NCBI GenBank assembly: GCA_911728455.2
Contig: OU452221.1
Location: forward strand, 3,996,290 to 4,060,289
DNA from: Marthasterias glacialis
Taxonomy: Eukaryota; Echinodermata; Asteroidea; Forcipulatida; Asteriidae
Direction: 5' to 3'
DNA: 64,000 nt
Shown: piece after piece, positions 24,201-36,200 of the stretch
Numbering within the stretch: position 1 is the first letter of the stretch
Layout: each line of letters starts with the position of its first letter
Program-made: the position numbers and the translations under genes
Notes under the pieces: generated by a model
What the model was told of the DNA's origin: nothing
The model's input: only the letters and a program-made list of their open reading frames with translations
Database searches by the model: none

Positions 24201-27200
24201 TTGCCGACCTCGCAGTACTCCAGGAGCTTCTCAAGGTGAGAGCGGTGGTTCTGAGGGCCGTGGGAGACAGATCGATCCAGGGGGTCACCGATTTTCATCT
24301 TCTTCACTTCCTCTACCTGTTCATCATAAACAAAACTCCAACCTGAAATAGTGTCCACTTGTGTCAGCTGCCATTACCAAAAAATATATTTGCGTATTGA
24401 CACTTAAGGTTTGAAAAAAAGTCAACTTTCAAGTTTTTCTCGATCAAGAAAATGTAGATGAACAAAAAAACTTTGCAATTAGTTTACTTAAAGTCTAATA
24501 ATTATTATAATAACCAGTTTTTATAAAGTGTTTAATAACACCCAAACGGGCGCAAGAAACCACAACCAAAATGGGCCTAATTTCATAGAGCTGCAAAAAG
24601 AAGCTAAGCACAAAAAAAGAAGAATATGCTTACTAAATAAGGTTCCAAGCCAAAATGGAATTTCACATGTGCCATAAGTGACTGGTAACCTGCTCATTGT
24701 TATTCAGCAGAAAATTGCTCAGCAAGAGTTGTTACTTAAACAACTGTATGAAATTGGGCCCAGGTAAGCTGAGCTATTTTAATTATGAGACCCATTTCTA
24801 CAGCACCTTGTGAGGGTAAGCGAGGGGATGCAGCAGAATCTGCTGCCAACCACAACAGAAACACCGTTCGAATCCCTTCTCTTACCGATAAGTGTACTTG
24901 GGTTCTTTTCATGCATTGCACAACATACCGGATCTACGGATTTACATCCCATATGAATGACGAAGCAATTTCAGTCGAGAGTTTTGTTTGTACAGTAATC
25001 ATGGCCGAACCCGAACCCACACTCTGACACTGAACATCAGAGCTCGACCCCGGTGCACTAGACCTGCTCGGCCATGACACTCCACGATGGGATACTATAG
25101 GTTAAAATGACACATAACTTTTGTCCTCACACCAAACTCTTTTGTTTCAGAAAGACATGACTTACCACGCTCTGAATGAACTCATCGTGGATCTTGTCCT
25201 CTACGTAGAGGCGTCCAGCAGCGATACAATTCTCTCCCTTGTTGAAGAACACAGCTCCAAGTGCCTGACCACCAACAAGGAACACAAACATGGTGTTATA
25301 GTTTCATAATATCTAATATCGCTGTGTAGCCACACAGTTTCGGCATCTTTATTTTGGCTACAAAGGCCAACAAACTTGAATATATAATGACTGAAGACGA
25401 TCACACAGGTTGAACTCAATCAAGTTAGCTTGAAATCTGGCTTCTACCAGTCTGAACGACGACAGCGCCACGTTGCTACCAGTGAGAAACCGGCTGCTGA
25501 GCACGTGATCAATAAACAAATTAGGTCTTCGATTGACTGCCGAGCGCACTGTGTGTAGCACTCTACTGTAATGTTGCCCTGTTGGGACTTTGATTCGGGG
25601 TGGGACTGACCTGCCTGACAGCTGTATCCATGTTGCAGTCGGCGAAGATCACCAGTGGGGATTTCCCTCCAAGCTCAAGGGAGCACTTCTTCAGGTTACT
25701 CTCAGCACAACTGAAAACCCAGGACAATAATTGGCACAATTACACACCAAACAGGACAAACACCCAAATTAATCCATGTAATAATAATTTGTTGAACTAA
25801 TAATGCATGATGCCTTTTGGCTCGAGTATTCTTAAATTGTAAATCTAATGCAGGTCTGACATTTCACTCAGGGAACAGAGGGAACATCGCCTCAATGCCC
25901 CTCGCAAATGCCTTGGTGCCCCTCGAGCTGTCCCAGTACGAATTTTCCATTTCCCTCATAGAGGTGCTCATCATCGAAGGAAAAGAAGTGCTTTGCTCAT
26001 ACACGATTGAAGTATCAGGTCTGTTCTGGGTAGTTCCCACATGACGTCACATAGTGTATGAAGTCGGCCACTTTTACAGGCAACGATAGGCCATATTCGA
26101 ATGGGCGACTTTTGAGGGCACCAGATGGCAGCAGACTTACCAGGTAAAACCATTGTTTTTGGAAATGTGGGCATGCTCATAACTACGTAAACAATGACAA
26201 TTTACCTCATAAGTCTGCTGCCACCTATTGTTTTAAAGTTTCCCATTGGCGGCTATGACTATGGCAACAGCTGTTGCTAAGGGTGTTGCTATGGCTGTCC
26301 TATACTTCAACACATGACGACAGTGCAATCCAGCTGTAGCTGTATTCTTCAATTTGGACACGGCCATGGTCAATTTTTAACGCCCATTTATGAGTTTTGT
26401 GTAAATACGCATGCAGCACGCTTGAGTTACATCAAATTCCTTGCATGATTGGTTGGTAAACCACTTGGCCCATATCGGGTGCTATCTATTCATTTTGGGA
26501 AAACAATAAAACACAAGTTTGTAATTTCCGTCACAGAGGTGGCATTGATGAAGGAAAAAAAATGAACTCCGCTCTTCAAAAGGAGAGTTTCAAAGCGTGC
26601 TCTCCGGAGCGTCTCAAAGAGTTCGAACGGTAGAAAAATTCTGATTGGATTGGTTAAGAATTTCATTGCGCATACACGGACCGGTCAGCTGGACTGCCGG
26701 AATGTTCAATTGGCACGTTCAAAATGTGCAGGATTGATCCAGAAGTTTGGCACAATGTTGCGGTCCAGCACAACTTTCTGGCAGTCCACTGGATTGTGGG
26801 CGCTTGCCTATGTGCGAGTTCTTTTGCGCCTGGAACGTACCAAACTTTTGGGACGCTCCCTTTTTTTTGAACAGACATTGCAATATATTTGCCTTTCACC
26901 GATGTGTAATAAGCACTGTATACTCAGTGCTTTCTAGTCCTGTTTTTTTCCACAGGACTCGTATTTTGGTCAGGCAGACACCAATGTTTTGACCCGGTAG
27001 CTCACCTCTTCATAATGGTCTGTCCAATGGGTGTGGAGCCGGTGAATCCAAGCTTACGGATGTCGGGATGATCGGCCATTCTCTGTCCAACCACGGAACC
27101 TTCAAGGACAACAAGGAAAGTTCACATGAGATGTTACAGAACACAATCGCAACTGGGTCATTTCACCAGGTTGGGACACTGTGTCTGAAGCCATTCAACC

Positions 27201-30200
27201 GGCGAAACTGGTTGAATGGTTTCCGACTGGCAGCCCCTTAACAAAGATATTGACAAATTAGGGAGGCTGCCAACATTAGGGCTGGATAGCTCAGTTGGTA
27301 AAGCGTCGGTACTTATAGCCAGTGGACGCTGGTTCAAATCCTGCTCCACCCAACTTTTCTTTGTTCATCCCAAAATAGATTAAATTGGGTTAGAAGTTTT
27401 ATTGTCACACATATCTAATATATACAGTGAAATGTGTCATTGTTTTGAATGTCTAAAAACGTAAAAAAAAATACAGTAAAACATACACACAGGGCTAAAT
27501 TAGAGTTTTTCACCTGATCCAGGGACAATGTTGATAACGCCCGGTGGGAAGCCTGCTTTGACAACAAGTTCGGCAAACTTGAGGGCAGTCAGGGGTGTGA
27601 CCTGGGCAGGCTTAAGCACCACCGTGTTCCCAGCAGCCAGGCAAGAGGCCATCTTCCAGGCCAACATCATCAAAGGGTAGTTCCATGGCACCACTAGACC
27701 ACACACACTGTAAGAATAAATGGGGGAAAGTTGATGGAATTGTGTGTAAGGGTATACATAAACCCCCCCCCCAAAAAAAGTTTCTTTCGAGCTGTCAGTC
27801 TGAGTCAAGGTCTTGACACTCGTGAGGAGCAGTACAGTTAACAATTATTGCTTCTTCCTTCAGATGGGACGTAATGGGCCCGGTGTGATGCAAGTAAATA
27901 AAGCAAGTACACTTATCGCTAAAAGAAGGGGTTTGCCCTGGCGTTTCTTGCATGGTTGGCTGCAGATTGCGCCGCATAACTTTATAAGCCCTTACAAGGT
28001 GCTATACAAATGGTCTCATATAAGTAAAAAACTTAGCATACGCGTCTTAAAGGTGCCCACTCGTCAACGCGTGACAAACATATTCGTGCCACAAAAGATC
28101 ACCTTTGACCGGCGCACGCATTGTACGTAAACTATGTACGGGTACATGATCGTTTTTTACCCACAGAAATGGCTGTCGGGTAATGTTGACGAGTGGGCAT
28201 CTTTAAGTGCTTTGAGACGCTTTTACTCCCAACAGGCTTAAAGCTATTTGTGTATTACTACCTCGCAATAAATCTTTTTATAAGACAAAGTGCTCAGACA
28301 TTGAACATTATCAGACTGACTGCTTGAGTTTACTCACCCGATGGGCTCTCTCTTGGTGAAAGTCAAGTTCTTGTTTGGTCTGGCGTGATTGATTGGAATC
28401 GTCATACCCTACAAGAAGACAAGAAGAAGAAGAAGAAACCAAATCAGAAAAGGTTCCATGCCGCTTACACCGGATCATGAAAGCAAGCAGAATTGAACTT
28501 GTTTTTTTTTTGTTGATGCAAGTTTGCCCCAAACAAGGCTAAAAGCCACTCTTGGTGAGGGGCTACAAGAAGAAAACATCAAGATGAAAATAACTCAGGG
28601 GAGCTGAAGGTAGGAATTGATATACCTCTTAAAGCAGTCTAGATTGTAGGATGGAGGGAAACATGCACCAGGCAAGGAGTTCCGAAGAAATGCAGTATTT
28701 GAAACTGCAGACTGACCTATGGTACATGTGGGCAATTCAATAATCATCCAACTGATTTTCAGAGGGGTAAAAGAATCGGAAATCAGATTTAAAATAGGAA
28801 GAATATCATTCCCGAGTGCTACTTGGCTACCGGTGATGCTGATGTTGACAATAACAATGTCTGCATCCTAATTTAGGGTTAGTTTGTGTCAGGGTTACTT
28901 TCACACGAAGCACACAGCTAGATATACCCCCCCCCCCCCCATCAGCATACTCACATGTATCTTGTCACACCATCCTGCGAAGTAACGGAAGGTATCAATG
29001 GACATGCCGATATGCGTTTTGATGGCCAGGGTGTAGACAGCACCAGAGTCGATGCTCTCCAGCGTTGCAAGCTCCTCTTTATGTTCCTCCATGAGATCGG
29101 CAAGCCTGGAGACGAATATTACTGATCGGTTAAACTTTTCACAGGAAAACAAAATCAGGCTGCAATGAACACGCTGTCACTCTGCAGTGTTTGCTGGAAT
29201 TTGCAAAGCAGGACAATTTGTCAGACGGACGAAAAGTGGTCTTGACCCAGTTCACCCGACGTCATCATCACAAACTATCTTGGTTGCCCCATTTTGGAAG
29301 TCAATTTCCCAGTGTGTTTTACAGTGTAGTGCAATTTTAGGCGGCGAGGCATTTACACGCTTAACTGCTGACTTCCAAAATGGTGAGCGCGGCACAGTCG
29401 CCGCGTGTGACGTGTGTGCAAGGGGTCAATAGCCAACGCTGCGGCAGTAAATCATGTAAATACATGGCAAAATGAAGTACGACACATTACGTTTGTTCCA
29501 CCAATCAATAGACTAGGATCTGTGTGTGCAGTATATAACTTTAATTAGTTGGATGCTCTTCCACTTTCAGTTGAGTATTATACCTCCTTCCTCCTGCCTT
29601 CATGTCAAATGTAACCTGATGTGTGACTGGTGGCACTAAAGTAAATAAGTTTGAAGGAAGTCGACTTACTTGGACATGAGAGTTCCTCTGTCTCTAGCAT
29701 TCATCTTGCCCCATTCACCCTCCTCAAATGCTTCCTGTCAATAAAACATGCATAGTTCTCAAAATCTTTGTTCATTTCTAAAATATTATGGAACAGGGTA
29801 AGTATGTAGTTATACAAATTTGAATCATTTATACAAAGTTTTAGAATTAAGTTAAAAGCCATCCAAGGGTCAAATGTGGTATTAACAAGCTGGCATCTGG
29901 CCTATTTCGCATGCCATAGCCATATTTCACAAGCCATCTGGCCTATTTACAAGCCATCTGGCCTATTTTACAAGCCATCTGGCCTAATTTACAAGCCATT
30001 TGACCTATTTTACAAGCCATCACGCCCATTTCACAAGCCATCATGCCTAATCCACAAGCCATCTGGCCCATTTCACAAGCAGAAGCCATCTGGCCTATTT
30101 CACAAGCCATTTGGCCTACTTTACAAGCCTTTGAAGATGCCTGGGCAATGGATCATGTACCTTAGCAGCCGCAACAGCAGTGTCGACATCAGCTTTTGTG

Positions 30201-33200
30201 CCCTTGGCCACCTTACAGATGACACTCTCGTCACTTGGGTTGATCGTGTCAAAGGTCTTGCCGTCTTCTGAATCCACAAAGTCGTTGTTGATGAAGATTT
30301 GGTTGGGGAATTCAATGTCCATATCATTGACGTGCATCTTCACCTGTAGTAATGCAATCGTGACCCCAAAAAAATGTAAAATTAGTTAGTCTGTGATACT
30401 GGTGTCGTACTTTTCTTTATGGTTTGCAGTAAAACCACCAGCAGATTCGCCAAGCCACCGCAGTTTTATAAGCTTGCCGCCAGGCTTATTTCCTCGATTA
30501 TTAAACCTCCTTTGATACCATCATGGTATCATGATAGAACATCCCTTCTTTAAGCGAGGCTTATAAGCTATGGTCTTTCTATCATGATATGTGATCGCCT
30601 TGCTCATAAGCGATGGTGGCTTGTCAAATTGGATGACACCGCGTCTCATCTACTTCCTCTGAGAACAACAATTCTGAGAAAAAAACTGTCCTTAAAATTT
30701 ATCTACTGTGGAGGAGTAGATAAGTGGCATTGGGAGGGTTCTCAAATAGTATCTTCAATATCCTTGAGTGAGACAAGTTAGTTCTGAAAAAAAAAAATTA
30801 ATTCTGGCTACTCTTGCCGCTAACTTGACTTGTAGATTTAGAGGAATCTCGTTTTCATCTTCACTGTCCGGGAGTGAAAAAAAGGTTTGGTCTCCACAGT
30901 TTGACTCGCCTGCACTATCTTTTAATTAAGGCAGAGGGTGAGAGTCACTGCTGACAAAAAGGTCTGAAACTGGGAGCTAACGTTCAGGAGGTATGTTGAA
31001 ATGACGACAATTCCACCCCTGGATTTGAATACTTTGGGCCACAGCATCCTCAGTGCTAGAAAAGTAGATCAAAGAGCATGATTTCTTCAAACATAGTGAA
31101 AATAACAGCAGAATTTATTCACCAGGCAGACATAAGAAGTCTGAATTCAGGTAACTGTCTGAAACTTCCCATTCCTGTTAAATAGCGTTACTTACAGCGT
31201 CATACTCGAATACAAAGTCATCCAGCCCACGTCCTTTCTTAATGACCTTTTGCACAAACGCATCATAAGTAGTGGCCATGTAAACCTCCTCGTTGGACAA
31301 TGCGATACCGTTGCACTTTTGCTTGACCTCTTCTACCAACCTGCGTGAAAAGATTATGTTCATAATAATTAACATTAATACTAAGAACATGTATTTATTA
31401 CGCACTTTGTCAAGCCAAGTAGGCCCCTCAAAGCCTGACTTTGACAGCAGCCTTCCCCCAAGCCACGATTCTTAATTGAGTGACTTCGGCTACGGCTATT
31501 GGCTGCAACAACAACATTGAGGAATAGGCCTTTTCCAGCGATTCAGCTACAGCCACTGCCAAAGGCCACAAATATGGACACAACTTATCGTCATTATCGA
31601 ATCCTGGTCATGACACTTGTGTTAAGACACTTAACTCTAATTGCTTCAAATAGGGGAAGAGGCAGTTATGTTTGTCTCCTAACAGATTCAATTACCCCGC
31701 CCTGTTCTTAGATGCCCTGTGAAGAGACTTGAGTTTATATCTCGCCATGTCTTGTTTCTGCGCACTGGGGCAGGTTTCCATACCTTTAAAATGTAGCCCA
31801 CACCTCGAGTGGCCTTTGGACCTTTTGAATTGGGCAAACTGTATAAAAAAAAATTCAAAACAATTATAATTTATACGGTAATGTCACTTACCTGGCAACA
31901 TCCATGGAGCCACCGCCCATCTTGAAGAAGTCAGAGTCCCCGCTGATCTTAGTGGTGGAGAGAATACCGCTCCAAATACCCTAAGATACCAGGGGGAATA
32001 AATCAAAACATAATAACCATCTTCAATTGCTTCTACTTTCTTCTCAGAAGGATCTCCCATTTCAGAGTTGAGGTTAGCAACAACAGTTCATTCGGTTCTT
32101 TATCAAGACACCTTAATTCACAGTTGATGTCAGAGTGAGGCTGCCACATAATAACCATTCTCTGGAGCTAACACACTGCACTCATCAGTGAAAATTACCT
32201 GATTGTCTTGATGTTTTTTTTGTGAGTAGCATGTGCAGTGATCCCTACCTGATCTCCAGTTCTTCAAGGCCCTTTTAGTCTTAAGTATCTTACACCTGGT
32301 AACTTTTTTTCTCGGTTCAATGCACACGCACGCCCAGGGGTCCATACTTAGCCTGTGCGTTGACAATTATTTTTGTAAACGTGTAACAGTTTCTGAAACG
32401 GTGGGTTACACGTGTAACTGTCCGTTCCAGAAACAAAATTTAGAGTTAAAAAACACATGTTTACACGACAACGAGACAGGTAGTCAAAACATTGCGACTT
32501 CATCACAGCATTTTGACTTCGAGCAACCACCCCCCAAAAAACAAAAAACAAAAACAAGAACAAACAGATCTTACATTTTACTCATCCCATTCATCCAGGG
32601 TATCGTAAATGTTATAATTTGAGCCAAATACAGCCTACATTTTGCATAGGTTTTGCGTAGTAACCATGCTGCAATAAATTTTTCTATCATTTATTCTCCC
32701 GTTGAATCGAAATGGATATATTGATACCGTGGAAAATAATGTGAAGTCGATTTGTGACTTTTAGGGAACCTACATGTAGGTGGCAGCAGACATTACCGTG
32801 TAAATCCATTGTTCTCGGAAGTGTGCGCATGCTCAGACCAACGTGAACAATACAACATTACCTGATATGTCTGCTGCAGCCCGGTATCCCAAAGTCACCC
32901 ACTGAAAGGATATTTCATTATATTTGCAAAAATGACATCAAGAACAAGTCACAGCAAAATCACAGCTAATAAGGTTGCTCCTACCATGATGGCCTCAGCA
33001 TATTTCTCTTCCTCTGGCGTCATTTCGATCTTTTCCTCTGCATCGCCGGACATTCCATACTTTTGTGCCTGGATCATGCGCCCATCTTCAAACTGTAGGG
33101 TCTTTACTTTTAGCTAGAACAATTAAAAAGTAATGGAAAAAAAATACAATGAATTGTATTACCACAGGTAGATTTAAATATACGCAGTGGAGTATCCCGG

Positions 33201-36200
33201 CCGAGTATAAAAAGACCAATTTAAGAAAAATGGGTTTTGAGTTTGAACAACTGCCTTTTTATTTCGGAATACGGGATTTATTTGTTTTTTAATTAGTGCC
33301 CTCTTTTTATGTGGAAATTGCTTTTATCTCAAAATCATCTCTAAACAAGTTAGCAGTTGTATGCATTTTTAGTGTAGAGAGACCCACATATAATTTTGGG
33401 ATAAATCATTTAGTTTCAGGGCAATACTTCTCAAGGAAACGGCACACCTGTCATTATCTTACCATCTGCCCATCGTTACCAGTGAAGACCATCCCATCCT
33501 TGGTGACAATGGCAGGGTAGGTGGACCCTGGGATGGTGACCTCTGTACCCTTTGGCCGTGACCCCTTGATCAGCCTGGAGCCAAACATGGACACTTTCTG
33601 CAACAGAAACGCAAGCACTTTATATCAGTTGCTAAAAAGCTGTGATATCTGGGATTACAGTTGACTACCGCATTTCATTTTAACTTCATTTAATCGATCG
33701 AAGTTGAAAGACTCAGATGAGTTTTTAAATCAAGCTATTGGAATTATTATTATTATTATTATTATTATTTATTTCTGGTAATGAAACCAAGGATGCCTCA
33801 TAAGTGAACTTAATCACTGTAGCTCTTAAGCCTGAGGAAACCTGTAGACAAGGGTGCTTGCTATGTGAACCAGAAAACACTGGGGAAATTCTCCTACTCT
33901 TCCACGTATTCTAGGTTCTTTTAAGTGCACTATGAATGCCTGTGCCTTAATAACGTGCTGCCACCAGCATTCTTCCAATTTTTCCTGTCTAGCCTGATGG
34001 GATTTCAGGATTCCAGCAGTGGAATGTACGGGCGACCTTTGTTTGGTATTCCGATTTTACACAAATGTGTGTTTCAACGTCGCCCCCATTTTCTGGCTCG
34101 AAAAATATTTTTGTGGATGCACGGCAGCTGGCGCCAGCTGGTTAAAGTTGAAACTTAATTATGGAGAGGTATACCTAAGTAGTTTAAATCAGCAGTCTCT
34201 AAACTTTTAGGGCCGGCGACCCAATGAAAATTTCAGGCACTCGATTGTGACCCACCCAATGCTCGCAGGCCAAGTAAAACCCCTGCTGCAGAGGTGATGT
34301 CATAAAAACAATGCTTATCATAAAGGGTGTAAATTATTTATTAAAGCAGTTTGTTTTGGGCTTTGAACTCATCATAAAAGTTAAGGAAAAATACCATGTT
34401 TTTGATGATAGATTGTGAGGCATTCTTTCTTGCTGACGGAATGATCAAAGTAATAAATTTTAGCACTTTTGACAAAGTTTGGCAACTCACCCGACCGATA
34501 GTTTGCGATATGTTGATTTAAATTATAGAAAAATTATTTTAACAGATAATTCAGAGATAGGTGTAACATAGATTGCGTTCATATTGAAAAAAAACCTGTC
34601 AATTTCTTTGAAAATAATTAAGGCCATATTTGTCACAATTGACAGTGGAGCGATTTTATCTGTAATTTTTACCTGTCCATCGATGACCGCCCAGGCACCA
34701 GGAATCATGTCGTTACCACGGATGAAGTTATGGAGCATCTCACCAGTCTGATCCCAGTTAATCTGAAATGTCAATGTTTATCCACTCAGATCTACTCTAA
34801 TAACAGCTTTACTCAGAATCATAAAATCAAAGAGTACAAAAGATGAACTGTTGGAGTTCAAATCTCTTTGAGCTTGGATTTGAAATCTCTTTGAGCTTGG
34901 ATTTGAAATCTCTTTGAGCTTGGATTTGAAATCTCTTTGAGCTTGGATTTGAAATCTCTTTGAGCTTGGATTTGAAATCTCTTTGAGCTTGGATTTGAAA
35001 TCTCTTTGAGCTTGGATTTGATATCTCTTTGAGCTTGGATTTGAAATCTCTTTGAGCGTCGATTTGAAATCTCTTTGAGCTTGGATTTGAAATCTCTTTG
35101 AGCTTGGATTTGAAACTCTTTGAGCTTGGATTTGAAATCTCTTTGAGCTTGGATTTGAAATCTCTTTGAGCTTGGATCTGAAATCTCTTTGAGCTTGGAT
35201 TTGAAATCTCTTTGAGGGTTGATTTGAAATCTCTATGAACTTGGATAGTTTATGATCCTTTTGATGGTATGCCATATTACTTTAGAGGGGAAATTGTCAA
35301 GTGTAACCTATTGAACTGCCAAATCAACTATCTCCTGTGTCAAAATATTTTAGCAGTAAACTTAGGAATACACATATTCAAATGTCAAGATGTTAAACAA
35401 ATATTCTTATTCGGTCTGGTGCATCGGACTCGAGTTCTGAAGGCTGAATCATCAGTCTGGGTTCAATTCCCGGTCAAGACACTCGTGTCCAGCCTTCAGC
35501 AAGGCAGTTAACCTTAATTGTACACATGGGAACCTGCCCGGACTGAGATGGTATCTATGTTGGAATAACCCCTTAGTAAGAATAATAAGCAGCTTGCGGT
35601 TGTATGCTCCCAAGGGAGTTGAGAAAGTTTGATGGTTGATTAAAGTATACCTGATGAACAGGGATAACAATGTTGTAAAGTGCCTTGTTCCCTACCTACT
35701 CGGATATGTGCGCTATACAAGAATCATATAATACTAAGTTAATACTCTAGTCTTGAAAAAGATCATGTGTCCATACACGTGTTTAAATACACTTTTTGCA
35801 ACAACAAAAAAGACAAGTATTTGACAAAAAATCTAAAATGATTCTAGCTTTGTTTAAGTTCCTGTTTGACACATTTGTTTCTACACCATGCATTTACCTG
35901 TGCAACTTCCTTCTTTTTCCAGATGGGGTCGTAAGTGGCTCCCTCCTCAGGCTGGATGATCTTAGGGGCTGTGCCATTAGCGATCATCTCCACTGCCTCC
36001 CCCTGGTAAGAATAGCAATGTATCAGCATTGAGGAACTTTCAAACTTTATAAATGGAGTATTGTGGCTGTGAGGTCAAGTCACTGGATTCCAGCTCTAGT
36101 GTTTAGTGTCAGAGTACGGGTTTGAGAACCAGTCACTTGTGTCCTTGAGCAAAGAACTTCACAATAATTGGTTTGTCCTTTAGATGGGTCGTTAAACTGT

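Larger units (their letters stand above)
21252..30343 (-). other. ALDH1L aldehyde dehydrogenase region (exons 11-22)
   Basis: Residues 408-901. Visible motifs: PWNYPL and KPAQVTPLT (NADP+ site, exon 15), GFTGST (exon 16), LELGGKSP with E672 (exon 17), [12 protein letters not shown] with C706 (exon 18), EESFGPV (exon 20), and [16 protein letters not shown] (exon 21). The C-terminus [12 protein letters not shown] is typical of the family. Confidence 0.95.

Noticed and set aside
24079..24288. Alternative minus-strand frame in ALDH1L exon 19
   Set aside because: The other minus-strand frame encodes the conserved ALDH segment and joins in phase with both neighbouring exons.
29920..30271. 131-codon ORF reading KPSGLFY repeats as a gene
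   Set aside because: It is a minisatellite open because of its 21-bp unit, then reads antisense through ALDH1L exon 11.
34778..35275. 165-codon ORF across the 23-bp array
   Set aside because: Pure by-product of a stop-free tandem repeat inside an ALDH1L intron.
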